Assembly (NCBI RefSeq): GCF_014193255.1
Contig: NZ_JACHZB010000002.1
Location: 496,001-560,000 of the forward strand
From: Rhizobium sp. BK196
Lineage (GTDB): Bacteria > Pseudomonadota > Alphaproteobacteria > Rhizobiales > Rhizobiaceae
DNA: 64,000 nucleotides
Direction: 5' to 3'
Shown here: positions 7,229-16,826 of the stretch, piece by piece
How the letters are laid out: each line of letters starts with the position of its first letter
Numbering within the stretch: the stretch's first letter is position 1
Notes under the pieces: generated by a model
The model's database searches: none
What the model was told of the DNA's origin: nothing
Seen by the model: only the letters and a program-made list of their open reading frames with translations
Translations under genes and position numbers: made by a program

Positions 7229-9952
7229 CTAGGCGATGGGGCGCTGTTGCGCGGCAACCTTTACCGCGCGCTCGAGTGCTGCGGTCGTAAACGGCTTTGG
7301 CAGCAGCACCGAACCGGAAAAACGGCTCGCCTCCGGAAGGTTGCTGTTACCGGTCGCAAAGATAAGGCCGACCGAAGGGAAAGCTTCGCGCGCCAGCGCT
7401 GCGAAGGCCGGGCCGGACATGCCGGGAAGGCCGACATCGGCAACGATAATATCGATATCCGTATCTGTGCCGCGCAAGACTTCGATGCCCTGTTCGCCGC
7501 TGTCGGCTTCGATTACGTCATACCCGAGATCTCGCAGGATTTCGGCAGTATCCATGCGGATGAAGGTATCGTCTTCCACCAGGAGAAGCTTCAGCCTGGG
7601 CTGGACAATGTCACGCGGCTGTCCGTTGGCCGGCAATGGCACCGGATTGGTCTGGCGGCGTTGAGCCTGATTGACGAGGACGTGGCGGACTTTCCGCGCC
7701 AGAGCCTCCCGTGTATACGGCTTGGAAAGGAGCTCCAGGCCGGGGTCGAGCCGGCCGCCATGGACGATAGAGTTTTCGGTATAGCCTGACGTGTAAAGCA
7801 CTGCGATATTCGGCAAGCGCTCGCGGGCCATCCGCGCTAGCTCCGGGCTTTTTAGCGGACCGGGCATGACCACGTCGGTAAAAAGCAGGTCGATATGCGC
7901 GCCGCTCTCGATCACGGTCAACGCGCTCTGGGCGTCCTTGGCTTTCAGCACGTAATAGCCAAGGTCGGTCAGCATCTCCACGACCGTTGCACGCACACCT
8001 TCATCATCTTCAGCGACCAATATCGTCTCGGTGCCGCCGGTTGCGGGGACATTGTCCCTAGTGGCTATTCTGTCCTCGCTCTGGAAGGAGCGGGGAAGAT
8101 AAAGTTTCACTGTGGTGCCGTCGCCGGTCTCGCTATAGATCTTCACATGGCCACCGGACTGCTTGGCGAAACCGTAGACCATGGAAAGGCCGAGGCCGGT
8201 GCCCTTGCCCTCCGGTTTGGTGGAGAAAAACGGCTCGAAAGCCTGCTCGACGATCTCAGGCGGCATGCCAGAGCCGGTGTCGGTGACGGCAAGAACCACA
8301 TATTGGCCGGCTGCGACCCCCGGATGCGTGCGGCTATAGGAATCATCGAGAAAGGCATTGCCCACTTCGATTGTCAGTTTGCCTGTGCCATCCATTGCAT
8401 CGCGCGAATTGATGGCAAGGTTCAGCAGTGCGTTCTCAACTTGGGCCGGGTCGGCAAAACTATTCCAAAGGCCGCCGGAAACCATGGTCTCTACCTCGAT
8501 TTCCTCACCAAGCGCGCGGCGCAGCATGTCATCCATGGCAGAGACAAGGCGTCCGATATTGATTACCTTCGGCTCCAAAGGCTGGCGGCGGCCGAAGGCG
8601 AGAAGCTGACTGGCGAGCCGCGATCCGCGCTCGACGGCTAAGAGTGCGTTGGAAATGCGTTCTTTGGCCCGGCCGTTGTTCATCACATCCTTGCCGAGCA
8701 ATTGAAGATTGCCTGAAATCACCTGCAGCAGGTTATTGAAATCGTGTGCGACGCCGCCGGTGAGCTTGCCGATCGATTCCATCTTCTGCGCTTGCTGGAG
8801 AGCTGCCTCCGCCTGCTGTCGTTCGAGAATTTCGGCAGCGACACGGATCTCAAGCGTTTCGTTCAGCTTGCGGAGCTGGTCCTCGGCCTCGCGGCGCTGG
8901 GCGATTTCGATCTCTGCGGCGCGGATGAGCCGGGCATTGTCGATTGCGACGGCAGCCTGGCCAGCCAAGCTGACGAGGCTTGCCTCTGCCGCATCCGAAA
9001 AGCGAGCGGGCTGGCTATGACCGAAGAACAGCCCGCCGATGACGCCGCCGTCGCGCGACTTGACCGGCACGGCGAGATAGCTGCGCACGGGAAGGTGGCC
9101 GCTCGGCATCCCGGAATGCGGCGCATTCTGGCCGTAGCGCGGATCAAGCAAGATATCGTCGGAGCGCACGACGCCTTCGCCGCTGAAAGTCGGCTCAAAG
9201 ACCTTGGTATTACGCGGCATCGGAAACCTCTCGAAATGTTTCCGATCGACGCCCGACAGCGCGTAAAGCATGTAGCTGCCGCCTTCGCCGTCGTCGACAT
9301 TGTAGAAAAAGGCGCCGAATTCAGCGCCCGTCAACGCTACGCCGGCATCGACGGCGATCTGCGTCAGGCGATCGACATTGAGCTCGGCGGTAATCGCCGA
9401 GCCGGCCTGGTTGACGAGAGCGAGTGTTGCTGATTTTTCCCGCGCCTCATCCAGTGCGATGCGCTCCCGTCGCTTGGCGAGCACCTGGTCCGTCACTTCC
9501 ATTGTCGCGCAGAGGATGCCCGCGACCTTGCCGTCGTCGTCCCGCAGCGGTGTGTAGGAAAAGGTGAACCAGGTATCTTCCGTTTGCCCCTCGCGCCACA
9601 TGGGAACGCGCAGTTCCTTGTAGAGCTGCGACCGACCGTTGAGCGTCGCCTTCACGATCGGCTCGAACTGCGGCCAGATATCTGACCAGACCTGCTGAAA
9701 CGGTTTTCCGAGGGCGGCCGGATGTCGTTCGGGGAAGATCGCGACATAGGCGTCGTTATAGATGAAGGCGAGTTCGGGACCCCAGGCGACGAATTTCGGC
9801 TGACGCGAATTGACGACCATCTCCACAATATGCCGCAGTGAACTCGGCCATGCTTCGACTGGCCCGATGCCGGTCGCCTCCAAGCCGTTCTGGCGCAGCA
9901 AGTTCCCGATTTCGCTATCGCCTTCCGGCCAGCGGCCCCCAACCCGTGCCAT
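7229..9952 (-). CDS. Soluble hybrid histidine kinase (PAS-GAF-HisKA-HATPase-REC-REC)
   Basis: A 907-residue sensor without membrane segments. Order: PAS-like domain (about 30-155), GAF domain (about 180-345, with [10 protein letters not shown] and [14 protein letters not shown]), a coiled coil, the HisKA phosphoacceptor H403 in [11 protein letters not shown], and HATPase_c with N, G1 and G2 boxes ([32 protein letters not shown]). Two receiver domains follow, with phospho-Asp in [10 protein letters not shown] and [10 protein letters not shown]. The HDFNN box places it with the rhizobial HisKA kinases having C-terminal receivers. ATG 9952 is preferred over an upstream TTG at 9967. No output response regulator is adjacent, so its phosphorelay partner must be encoded elsewhere. 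It lies among stress genes but has no EcfG-like promoter itself. Confidence 0.93.
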   Translation of the reverse strand: MARVGGRWPEGDSEIGNLLRQNGLEATGIGPVEAWPSSLRHIVEMVVNSRQPKFVAWGPELAFIYNDAYVAIFPERHPAALGKPFQQVWSDIWPQFEPIVKATLNGRSQLYKELRVPMWREGQTEDTWFTFSYTPLRDDDGKVAGILCATMEVTDQVLAKRRERIALDEAREKSATLALVNQAGSAITAELNVDRLTQIAVDAGVALTGAEFGAFFYNVDDGEGGSYMLYALSGVDRKHFERFPMPRNTKVFEPTFSGEGVVRSDDILLDPRYGQNAPHSGMPSGHLPVRSYLAVPVKSRDGGVIGGLFFGHSQPARFSDAAEASLVSLAGQAAVAIDNARLIRAAEIEIAQRREAEDQLRKLNETLEIRVAAEILERQQAEAALQQAQKMESIGKLTGGVAHDFNNLLQVISGNLQLLGKDVMNNGRAKERISNALLAVERGSRLASQLLAFGRRQPLEPKVINIGRLVSAMDDMLRRALGEEIEVETMVSGGLWNSFADPAQVENALLNLAINSRDAMDGTGKLTIEVGNAFLDDSYSRTHPGVAAGQYVVLAVTDTGSGMPPEIVEQAFEPFFSTKPEGKGTGLGLSMVYGFAKQSGGHVKIYSETGDGTTVKLYLPRSFQSEDRIATRDNVPATGGTETILVAEDDEGVRATVVEMLTDLGYYVLKAKDAQSALTVIESGAHIDLLFTDVVMPGPLKSPELARMARERLPNIAVLYTSGYTENSIVHGGRLDPGLELLSKPYTREALARKVRHVLVNQAQRRQTNPVPLPANGQPRDIVQPRLKLLLVEDDTFIRMDTAEILRDLGYDVIEADSGEQGIEVLRGTDTDIDIIVADVGLPGMSGPAFAALAREAFPSVGLIFATGNSNLPEASRFSGSVLLPKPFTTAALERAVKVAAQQRPIA

Positions 9953-10110
9953 CAAAATCGCTTTCAATCTTACTGTGGCATCACCCGAGCCGGGTCTGCC
10001 GGTCCACCGTCGACAAAATAGAGGCGTCGGGCAGGAGGGAAAGGGTGAGCTGCAAATATCGTTAACCGGGAAAAGTGTCCGATTACTCGCAGAAAGGCTG
10101 TTTATATTTG

Positions 10111-10284
10111 TTATTCTTCGTCCAGTTTCTGCGAGGTGATGAAAGCGCGGCTCAAGGCAAAGGAACGAAGCTGGATCGGTTTGCGTGCATCGCGAAAAAC
10201 TACGCCGACTATATTATCAACCAGAAGGATAAGCCCCAGTGCGAAACCGATATAGAGCAAAGCGGCGATTAGAAGAAGCGACAT
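10111..10284 (-). CDS. Small single-span membrane protein, unknown function
   Basis: A 57-residue ORF with one hydrophobic helix at the N-terminus (MSLLLIAALLYIGFALGLIL), then VDNIVGVVFRDARKP and a polar tail rich in Arg, Lys and Glu. The start at 10284 is favoured because GTGAGG lies 6 bp before it. ATG 10290 and GTG 10296 are in frame but crowd the ribosome-binding site. An EcfG-like promoter sits about 110 bp upstream, which supports it as a real stress-induced gene. No family recognised. Confidence 0.55.
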   Translation of the reverse strand: MSLLLIAALLYIGFALGLILLVDNIVGVVFRDARKPIQLRSFALSRAFITSQKLDEE

Positions 10285-10394
10285 CTCCATCCTCACACCA
10301 GTGCCAAAAAAACCGGGCCGAAAGCCGCGGGAACTGGGGTAACGAGGGCATAAGCGAAATGGCGGTTCACGGCGACTTCCCCTGCTTGCCCATA

Positions 10395-10419
10395 AACAGC
10401 TGAAAGATAATCTTGTTCC
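10395..10419 (-). promoter_or_regulatory. EcfG/RpoE2-like promoter upstream of the small membrane gene
   Basis: On the reverse strand, GGAAC (10419-10415), 16 bp, TGTT (10398-10395). One mismatch in the -10 box. The leader to ATG 10284 would be about 100 nt, longer than for the neighbouring sites. Confidence 0.45.
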
Positions 10420-10562
10420 CCGTTTCGAGGGGTGGACGCAGCTTTTTACAAAGCTGTCCGGACGGACGTTTCATTCGGCTTGTGTTCACCCCCGCGCAGA
10501 AGCTGTCGCTCCATAATCCTCCTATCACGCAACTAATTCAAACTTATGACAAAACCGCATCA

Positions 10563-10581
10563 GGGCGCCGTGAAGGCGCCC
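10563..10581 (-). terminator. Stem-loop downstream of the DUF2934 gene
   Basis: A perfect 7-bp stem, GGGCGCC (10563-10569) and GGCGCCC (10575-10581), with a GTGAA loop, placed 28 bp after the stop of the reverse-strand DUF2934 gene. A weak T run (TGATGCGGTTTTG) follows on that strand, so it may act as a terminator. Confidence 0.45.
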
Positions 10582-10608
10582 CTTTCGTTAAATTTGAATA
10601 TTGCTCTG

Positions 10609-10944
10609 TCAGGAAGCCGACTTGCGTACGGCTGCGCGCTTCGGGGCCGGGTTGACGATGCCGCTAGCCTTTGTGTTTGTCGCCGCCCGTTTGGCAGATT
10701 TCTTGGCTTCACCGCCATTCGTAACCTCAGCCGCTGCTGCGGGTGCCCCCGTCTTGGCCGCCGCTGTTCGCTTCGCCCGAGGTTTCACTTCCTTACCGTT
10801 TGAGGATTTTGAAGCCCCCTTGAGTGCGTCATGCTCAACCCGTGCTTGCTCCCAATGGATCGAATCCCGTCCCGTTGGGTGTCCCTCTTCTTCCCAGAGG
10901 GCATATGCACGTTTTTTTATCCACTCGTCCCGAGTTTCTGCCAT
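10609..10944 (-). CDS. DUF2934 protein with Ala/Lys-rich tail
   Basis: A 111-residue protein. The N-terminal DUF2934 segment (about 6-40) reads WIKKRAYALWEEEGHPTGRD, then SIHWEQA, a short helical module common in rhizobial stress proteins. The remainder is a low-complexity, basic, Ala/Lys-rich tail (KRTAAAKTGAPAAAA, KKSAKRAATNTK), resembling histone H1-like tails, which may bind DNA or be disordered (inference). A perfect EcfG-type promoter lies 33 bp upstream of the ATG. Molecular function unknown. Confidence 0.85.
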   Translation of the reverse strand: MAETRDEWIKKRAYALWEEEGHPTGRDSIHWEQARVEHDALKGASKSSNGKEVKPRAKRTAAAKTGAPAAAAEVTNGGEAKKSAKRAATNTKASGIVNPAPKRAAVRKSAS

Positions 10945-10977
10945 CGCTGATCTCCAGTCACAACATGCCGTCGTCCG

Positions 10978-11002
10978 AACGCGATACTGTTGGAAAGGTT
11001 CC
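10978..11002 (-). promoter_or_regulatory. EcfG/RpoE2-type promoter upstream of the DUF2934 gene
   Basis: On the reverse strand, GGAAC (11002-10998), 16 bp, CGTT (10981-10978): an exact match to the alphaproteobacterial general-stress consensus, 33 bp before ATG 10944. Confidence 0.7.
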
Positions 11003-11086
11003 AGACAATGGGTCCGGTTTCAAGGGGATTTGCCAAGTAAATCCGGAATATTTTTGGGTTGCAGTATTTATAGGCAACAACTCGTT

Positions 11087-11728
11087 CTAGTTGCCTTGAT
11101 ATTGGACAGCGCGGTGCAGGTCCGCGATGAAATTTGCACGCTGGCGCGCGACATCCTCTTCGTCGCGAATCCGCAGAAGGAAGGAGGGGTGGATGGTCAC
11201 GAGGACCGGCGGGTGGTTGCCGGGCGTAAGAATGTGGCCGCGCTCCGGCGTCAATTTCACCTTCGAGCCGAGGAGAGAGTACAGTGCTGTCGCGCCGAGT
11301 GCGACAACCAGATTCGGCCGCACCAGTTTGATCTCGGCCCCGAGCCACCAGGCGCAACGCTGGATCTCCCCTGCATTGGGTTTCGAATGCAGGCGACGCT
11401 TGCCGCGAGGCTCGAATTTAAAATGCTTGACCGCATTGGTGACGTAACAGCGCGAGCGGTCGAGCCCGGCTTCTTCGAGACAGGTGTCCAGCAGACGTCC
11501 GGCCGGGCCTACGAAAGGGCGTCCGGCAATATCCTCCTTGTCGCCGGGTTGTTCGCCGACGAGCATGATCGCAGCTCTCTGCGATCCCTCGCCAAAGACG
11601 AGCTGGGTGGCGTTTTTGTAAAGTTCGCAGCGCGTGCAGCCTTCCGCCTGATGTCTAAGCTGATCAAGGCCGGCGGCGTCGGCGCTTTCAAGCGTGAAGG
11701 CAGGACCGAATTTCGGTGCGACGTTCAT
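11087..11728 (-). CDS. udgX: UdgX-type uracil-DNA glycosylase
   Basis: A 213-residue family 4-like uracil-DNA glycosylase. Motif A is GEQPGDKED (58-66), motif B is IHPSFLLR (179-186), and the insertion KRRLH (110-114) is the hallmark loop of UdgX, whose His (here H114) forms a covalent bond with the sugar after uracil excision. Candidate iron-sulfur cysteines are C31/C34 (CTRC) and C125, with a fourth among C83/C94. The loop has Leu where the mycobacterial protein has Ile. The start at 11728 gives the family length; upstream residues in frame look non-coding. It is divergent from treZ, with an EcfG-like promoter in between. Confidence 0.92.
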   Translation of the reverse strand: MNVAPKFGPAFTLESADAAGLDQLRHQAEGCTRCELYKNATQLVFGEGSQRAAIMLVGEQPGDKEDIAGRPFVGPAGRLLDTCLEEAGLDRSRCYVTNAVKHFKFEPRGKRRLHSKPNAGEIQRCAWWLGAEIKLVRPNLVVALGATALYSLLGSKVKLTPERGHILTPGNHPPVLVTIHPSFLLRIRDEEDVARQRANFIADLHRAVQYQGN

Positions 11729-11756
11729 TGGCGGTAGACCCTTGGCTTTCACTCTC

Positions 11757-11781
11757 AACCGATCGCGCCGCGGATTGTTCC
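11757..11781 (-). promoter_or_regulatory. EcfG/RpoE2-like promoter upstream of udgX
   Basis: On the reverse strand, GGAAC (11781-11777), 16 bp, GGTT (11760-11757), one mismatch in the -10 box, 28 bp from ATG 11728. On the other strand a weaker GGAAC (11791-11795), 16 bp, ACTT faces treZ. Confidence 0.5.
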
Positions 11782-11849
11782 TGTCCGTTCGGAACAACCC
11801 GCAGCCTCGGGACTTTGATGCTGATCGGAAATCACACAGGGCTTGCGGG

Positions 11850-13685
11850 ATGAACCAAATTTCAAAGACCGGCACGAATACGGAAAGCACGGGACGCTGG
11901 GGCGCAGAGCTGCTTGGGGGCGGAGGTGCGCGTTTTCGCCTCTGGACGCAGGGTCAAAACGCGATCTGGTTGCGGCATCGCGGCCGGGATATTCCGATGC
12001 ACGATGCCGGCGGCGGTTGGTTCCAGTTGACGGTGGCGGAAGCGTCCGCCGGCGATGCGTACATGTTCGTCCTCCCGGATGGAAAAGCCGTGCCGGACCC
12101 GGCGTCGCGCGCGCAGGCCGGCAACGTGCACGGCCCGTCGCTGATCGTCGATCCGCGCTATCCATGGCAGAATTCGCGCTGGCGCGGCCGCCCCTGGGAA
12201 GAAGCCGTCATCAGCGAAATCCATATCGGCGCCTTCACGCCCGAGGGTACATTCCGCGCCGCGGCACAGAAGCTCAAGCATCTCGCCGAAACTGGTATCA
12301 CGGCCATTGAAGTGATGCCGGTTGCGCAATTTGCCGGCAATCGCGGCTGGGGTTACGACGGAGTGCTCCACTATGCACCGCACTCCGCTTATGGCACGCC
12401 AGCCGATTTCAAGGCCTTCATTGATACGGCGCATGGCCTCGGCATCATGGTGCTGCTCGACGTCGTCTACAATCACTTTGGCCCTGAGGGCAATTATCTC
12501 CACGGCTATGCGCCGGGCTTCTTCCGTAAAGACCGGCAAACGCCCTGGGGAGCGGCAATCGATTTCGGGCGGGAACCGGTGCGGCGCTTCTTCATCGAGA
12601 ATGCGCTCTACTGGATCGATGAGTTCCAGCTGGACGGGCTCAGGCTCGATGCCGTGGAGCAAATCCATGACACCTCCGAAAAGCATGTGCTTTCGGCCTT
12701 GGCCGAGGAGGTGAAAACCGCCTTCGCCGACAGGCAGGTGCATCTGGTCGTCGAAGACCAGCGCAATCTCGTAGAACTGCTGGTCCGTGACGAAAATGGC
12801 GCTGTCAACGCCTACGAGGCCGAATGGAACGATGATTTCCATCATGTGGCGCATATCGTCGCGACAGGTGAAACCGTCGGTCATTATAAACCTTTCGCCG
12901 ATCAGCTCTGGCATAAGCTTCGCCTGGCGCTTCAGCACGGCTTCATCTATCCTGATCGAACCGATCCGCCCGCACTACCCCTCGGCGAGCGCCGCTATCT
13001 GCCGCCGACCGCCTTCGTGGATTTCCTGCAGAACCACGACCAGATCGGCAACCGCGCCTTCGGCGAACGGCTGGTGAGCCTTTCCGATCCCGACATGCTG
13101 GATGCTTTGACAGCGATACTCCTGCTCTCACCGCACATTCCTTTTCTCTTCATGGGAGAGGAGTATGGGGAGAGGCGGCCCTTCTATTTCTTCACCGATT
13201 ATACCGGCGAGCTTGCCAAAATAGTTCGCGAGGGTCGCATGGCGGAAGCCGAGGGTTTCGGCGGATTGAAGGCCTGCAAGACCGCGGCCGATCTGCCCGA
13301 TCCGAATGCGCTTTCAACCTTCGAACATTCAAAGCTCGACTGGCAATGGCGGGAGAGCGAAGGCGGGCGAAAGAGTCTGGTTTTCGTCGCGGAGCTCTTG
13401 AAATTACGCAAGACCCATATCGTGCCCTTGCTGCGGGAGAGCTGGGCCATCGAAAGCGGCGTGGTGGAAGCACCTGAAGGAGGTGTTGCCGTCTGGTGGA
13501 AGTTTGCGCACCGGACACTGGCGCTGCGCGCCAATCTCTCCGAACAGCCGCTGATCCTGCCACCGGTCGCCGGGACCGTGATCTATGAGCGCTACGGCAA
13601 GGAAGCAAAGGCCTCGGAAAACGTAGAGTTGCCGCCGCATTCGGTCATTTTCGCGATTGAGTTCAGCGGGCAGATGGAACTTTAA
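11850..13685 (+). CDS. treZ: Malto-oligosyltrehalose trehalohydrolase TreZ
   Basis: A 611-residue GH13 enzyme that releases trehalose from the end of maltooligosyl-trehalose made by TreY. An N-terminal beta domain (1-110) precedes the barrel, with DVVYNHFGPEGNYL from D204, nucleophile D267 in LRLDAVEQI, acid/base E302 in VVEDQRN, and NHDQIGNRA as region IV. The length fits TreZ and excludes the branching enzyme GlgB. ATG 11850 is the first start giving the family N-terminus. No treY is adjacent, so trehalose formation must rely on a copy elsewhere. It shares a 121-bp divergent promoter region with udgX. Confidence 0.93.
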   Translation: MNQISKTGTNTESTGRWGAELLGGGGARFRLWTQGQNAIWLRHRGRDIPMHDAGGGWFQLTVAEASAGDAYMFVLPDGKAVPDPASRAQAGNVHGPSLIVDPRYPWQNSRWRGRPWEEAVISEIHIGAFTPEGTFRAAAQKLKHLAETGITAIEVMPVAQFAGNRGWGYDGVLHYAPHSAYGTPADFKAFIDTAHGLGIMVLLDVVYNHFGPEGNYLHGYAPGFFRKDRQTPWGAAIDFGREPVRRFFIENALYWIDEFQLDGLRLDAVEQIHDTSEKHVLSALAEEVKTAFADRQVHLVVEDQRNLVELLVRDENGAVNAYEAEWNDDFHHVAHIVATGETVGHYKPFADQLWHKLRLALQHGFIYPDRTDPPALPLGERRYLPPTAFVDFLQNHDQIGNRAFGERLVSLSDPDMLDALTAILLLSPHIPFLFMGEEYGERRPFYFFTDYTGELAKIVREGRMAEAEGFGGLKACKTAADLPDPNALSTFEHSKLDWQWRESEGGRKSLVFVAELLKLRKTHIVPLLRESWAIESGVVEAPEGGVAVWWKFAHRTLALRANLSEQPLILPPVAGTVIYERYGKEAKASENVELPPHSVIFAIEFSGQMEL

Positions 13686-13725
13686 ATCGAGTTGGTCTGC
13701 TTGGCAGGCGAAGCCAGGCCGCGAA

Positions 13726-14556
13726 TTAAAGACCGCGCGTCGGCAATGCGCGCTTGACGTCGTTCAGAGATGGTTCCCGAACGATGCGATAACGCGCTTC
13801 GATTAGGTTGTAGAACCCGAATGCTGCAAGACCGATAGCGACGGCAACGTAAAGGACCGACCCGAAGGGCAGCTGCCGCAGCCACTGCAGCGCATCTGCC
13901 ATGCTGCCGGCTTGAGCCGGATCCACGCGCAAGCCTGCATAGGCAAATAAAATGCCGGTGATTGCAAAGACGAGGCCGCGTGCAACCAGCCCGTAGATGC
14001 ATATCGCAGTGATGACGCCGCTGTTGTTCGGGATCCGCAGGTATCGTTCGAATTTCTTCGTCAGTCCCTTGGCCGCGGTGATCCCGCCGCCGATGATGAA
14101 ACCTGCGCCGACGGTAATGGCCAGATAGGATCCAAACGGCTTCGACATGATCCATTCGGCGAGATCCTTTTCGCCAGCCTCGTCGCTTCCGCCTGCAAAA
14201 ATCAGGGCGTGTCCAATAGCAAAGGCCGCGAGGCTGAGATATGTCGCAGCACTGCCAAACCATGCGATCCTGATCACCAGCGCCTTTGCTCCAGAGCCAC
14301 GTCCATCGCTGTCTGCAAGCGACTGAGCAAGCCTCCAGACGACGAACCCTAGCAGGCCCAGGCCGATCAGGCCGACCCAGACGCGGCCGAACGGCTGCTG
14401 CAGCAGGGTTGACAGCGCCGACTTCGTCTCCGGTCGGCCGCCCGACACGCCCGAGAACAGGGCAAGGCCTGCGACAAGAAGAAAGACGATGCCGCGCGCG
14501 GTATAGCCGCTCTTGGCAAGCAGGTCGAAACGAAATCCCTGTGGCATCGTATTCAT
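13726..14556 (-). CDS. DUF1206 integral membrane protein
   Basis: A 276-residue protein with six predicted membrane helices arranged as three repeated pairs, the DUF1206 pattern: each repeat starts with a Gly-rich Y-[TL]-[AS]-[RL]-G segment (SGYTARGIVFLLVAG, ATYLSLAAFAIGHA, GLVARGLVFAITG) and ends in a WR/RYR-type loop. ATG 14556. Function unknown; other bacteria carry it as a single gene. It is monocistronic and converges with treZ. A degenerate CAAAC-N16-CGTT lies upstream, too weak to call as a promoter. Confidence 0.85.
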   Translation of the reverse strand: MNTMPQGFRFDLLAKSGYTARGIVFLLVAGLALFSGVSGGRPETKSALSTLLQQPFGRVWVGLIGLGLLGFVVWRLAQSLADSDGRGSGAKALVIRIAWFGSAATYLSLAAFAIGHALIFAGGSDEAGEKDLAEWIMSKPFGSYLAITVGAGFIIGGGITAAKGLTKKFERYLRIPNNSGVITAICIYGLVARGLVFAITGILFAYAGLRVDPAQAGSMADALQWLRQLPFGSVLYVAVAIGLAAFGFYNLIEARYRIVREPSLNDVKRALPTRGL

Positions 14557-14820
14557 AGTGGATCCTCCGACTGGGAAAGCTAACGCGCCAGCACACGAAA
14601 AGTTTGGGCCGGCTATCGAACCTGAAAACCCTTCCGCTGTTTTCGATACTCTGCAGATAACTCTATGCTGCTTTGACCAATTGGCAGAGCTCGGTGATTG
14701 CGCCGGTCGCCCGAGAGCTGCATATAAGCGCGTAAATCTATTCCCTTGTCTTCCACTCCATCGCCGCGGCGGACAGCTTAACGCTGTGTTTTGTATGCGC
14801 GCGAAAGAAGAGGTTAAATC

Positions 14821-15120
14821 ATGCAGACTTTATCAAGGTCGCTCGCAGACATGACGTTGCAGGAACGCACCAATATGGCCGATGTCGTCGTAGAAGCCCT
14901 CGAGGCTTTCGCGGAAGAAGCAGAAAACGGCGGCGACGAGCGGTTTGCTCGAGACTCGAAGGCGATTGCCTGTACGATCCGCGGCTGCGGGAACGATCTT
15001 TCCAAATGCGAGCTTGAGACGGCGGAGCTTCTGCTCGAATTCGGAATTCAGTTCATGTACGCTTATACCTGTCGTGAGCAGGAGTTTGGCAGCGAGGGGT
15101 CGGCCGCCGCACAGCACTGA
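14821..15120 (+). CDS. Hypothetical 99-residue protein
   Basis: The ORF starts at ATG 14821 after AGAGGT and runs 99 residues, acidic and helical (MADVVVEALEAFAEEAENGG), with two cysteines in IRGCGNDLSKCELE and one in YTCREQEF near the end. Third-position G/C use matches real genes better than the overlapping reverse-strand frame. I do not recognise a family. It stands alone between DUF1206 (divergent) and cls. Confidence 0.55.
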   Translation: MQTLSRSLADMTLQERTNMADVVVEALEAFAEEAENGGDERFARDSKAIACTIRGCGNDLSKCELETAELLLEFGIQFMYAYTCREQEFGSEGSAAAQH

Positions 15121-15289
15121 CGGTGCGAGGGCCGACGCAGATAGGGCGGCAAAAATCGACCTCCACAAATAGCTATGGAAAATCGCACTTCCTGGATATT
15201 TTTGCGTCACATCGCTGGATCGGTGCGTTAATACCGCTACTTAGCCGGTTTCGTGCATTGATGCAGGGCACTCACACTTTCTGGACGCG

Positions 15290-16753
15290 ATGTTTCAACT
15301 GCTGTCGACCTACTGGCCGCATATCCTCTTCGTCATCTCCATTGCCATGGGGGCAGCGGCGGCGATCCATGCCACCATGACCAAGGAAGAGGTCCGCGCC
15401 GCGACCGGCTGGGTGGGCGTCATCATCCTCTCGCCGATCATTGGCGCGCTGCTTTACATGATCGCCGGCATCAATCGCATCCGCCGCAAGTCGCTCAGCC
15501 TTCGCCGCGACGTGTTGCTGCCTGCCGCCGATCTGCACGAGCTCGAAAAATTCGACGCCGAAACCGATGCCGTCATCAGCCAATTCGGCCGGCGTTTTGC
15601 CGCCTTGCAAACGCTCGGCGATCGCGTCACGCGTTACCCGCTGACGACGGGCAACTCCATCGATATGCTGGAAAATGGCGACGAAGCCTATGCGGCGATG
15701 AAGACGGCGATCGACGGTGCCGAGCGCAGCATCCTGCTCGAAACCTATATCTTCGACCGCGACAGGATCGGCCTTCGCATCGCCGACGCACTGATTGCGG
15801 CCGTCAAGCGCGGCGTCGCGGTACGCGTATTGATCGATGCAGTCGGGGCGCGCTATTCGGTGCCGAGCATTCTCGGCTATCTGCAGGACGGCGGGGTGAC
15901 GGTCAATGTCTTCAACGGCAACGTCATCATGGGCCTGAGGCTGCCCTATGCCAACCTGCGGACCCACCGCAAGATCCTGATTGCGGATGGAAAAACTGCC
16001 TTGACGGGCGGTATGAATATCCGCGAAGGTTTCAGCGAGGAAGCGGTCGGTGGGAGTTTCGCCCATGACACGCATTTCATCATCAGCGGCCCGGCGGTTG
16101 CCGATCTCTTCGACGTCGCTGCCGAGGACTGGCGTTTCACGACAGGCGAGGTCCTGAACGGCGAGGCCTGGCGCATCGATCGACTGGAGCGCAGGCGTGG
16201 CGATCCAGTCTTCCTGCGTGTCGTCGCTTCCGGACCTGATCGGAGTGTGGAGACCAACCACAAGATGCTGATGGGCGCATTTTCCATCGCGCGCCAGTCG
16301 ATCCGGATCATGTCACCTTACTTTTTGCCGGATCGGGAGCTGATTAGTGCACTGACGACGGCGGCCCGGCGCGGGGTGGAGGTTGATATCGTCGTGCCTG
16401 CCGCCAATAATCTCGTCCTGGTCGACCGGGCGATGACGGCGCAATTCGACCAGATCGTAAAGAACTACTGCCGCATCTGGCGTTCGACCGGCAGCTTCAG
16501 CCATTCCAAGCTGCTCTCTATCGACGGAACCTGGGCCTATGTCGGCTCTTCCAATCTCGACCCGCGCTCGTTGCGCCTGAATTTCGAGGTCGATCTCGAA
16601 GTGCTGAATGCCGGCTTTGCTGCTGAGATCGACGAGCGCGTCGACGATGCCATCAAATCCGCAACGCCGGTTACGCTTGAAGGGCTTTGGTCGCGGCCCT
16701 TCCTGGTGCGGCTTCTCGAAAAGGTGTTGTGGCTGGGTTCGCCCTATCTTTGA
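15290..16753 (+). CDS. cls: Cardiolipin synthase (phospholipase D family)
   Basis: A 487-residue membrane enzyme that joins two phosphatidylglycerols into cardiolipin. Two N-terminal membrane helices (about 8-28 and 40-60) are followed by two PLD domains with complete HKD motifs: H226-K228-D233 (THRKILIADGK) and H405-K407-D412 (SHSKLLSIDG), the latter continuing into AYVGSSNLDPRSLRLNFE. Length and layout match bacterial ClsA-type enzymes. The endonuclease/exonuclease/phosphatase-family gene follows 73 bp later and may be cotranscribed. Confidence 0.94.
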   Translation: MFQLLSTYWPHILFVISIAMGAAAAIHATMTKEEVRAATGWVGVIILSPIIGALLYMIAGINRIRRKSLSLRRDVLLPAADLHELEKFDAETDAVISQFGRRFAALQTLGDRVTRYPLTTGNSIDMLENGDEAYAAMKTAIDGAERSILLETYIFDRDRIGLRIADALIAAVKRGVAVRVLIDAVGARYSVPSILGYLQDGGVTVNVFNGNVIMGLRLPYANLRTHRKILIADGKTALTGGMNIREGFSEEAVGGSFAHDTHFIISGPAVADLFDVAAEDWRFTTGEVLNGEAWRIDRLERRRGDPVFLRVVASGPDRSVETNHKMLMGAFSIARQSIRIMSPYFLPDRELISALTTAARRGVEVDIVVPAANNLVLVDRAMTAQFDQIVKNYCRIWRSTGSFSHSKLLSIDGTWAYVGSSNLDPRSLRLNFEVDLEVLNAGFAAEIDERVDDAIKSATPVTLEGLWSRPFLVRLLEKVLWLGSPYL

Positions 16754-16826
16754 GCGGGATTTCGTGATTGCAGCATGGCAAGTTTTGCTGCGCTGCCTAT
16801 AATGCAAGAAAAAGAGCTTTCGAGCA

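Larger units (their letters stand above)
10285..10608. other. Intergenic region holding a promoter and two hairpins
   Basis: No coding ORF is credible here. It holds the promoter-like site at 10395-10419, a hairpin at 10434-10459 (GGAC..AGCTTT pairing with AAAGCTGTCC, 2-nt bulge) and the stem-loop at 10563-10581 just past the DUF2934 gene. Confidence 0.6.
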
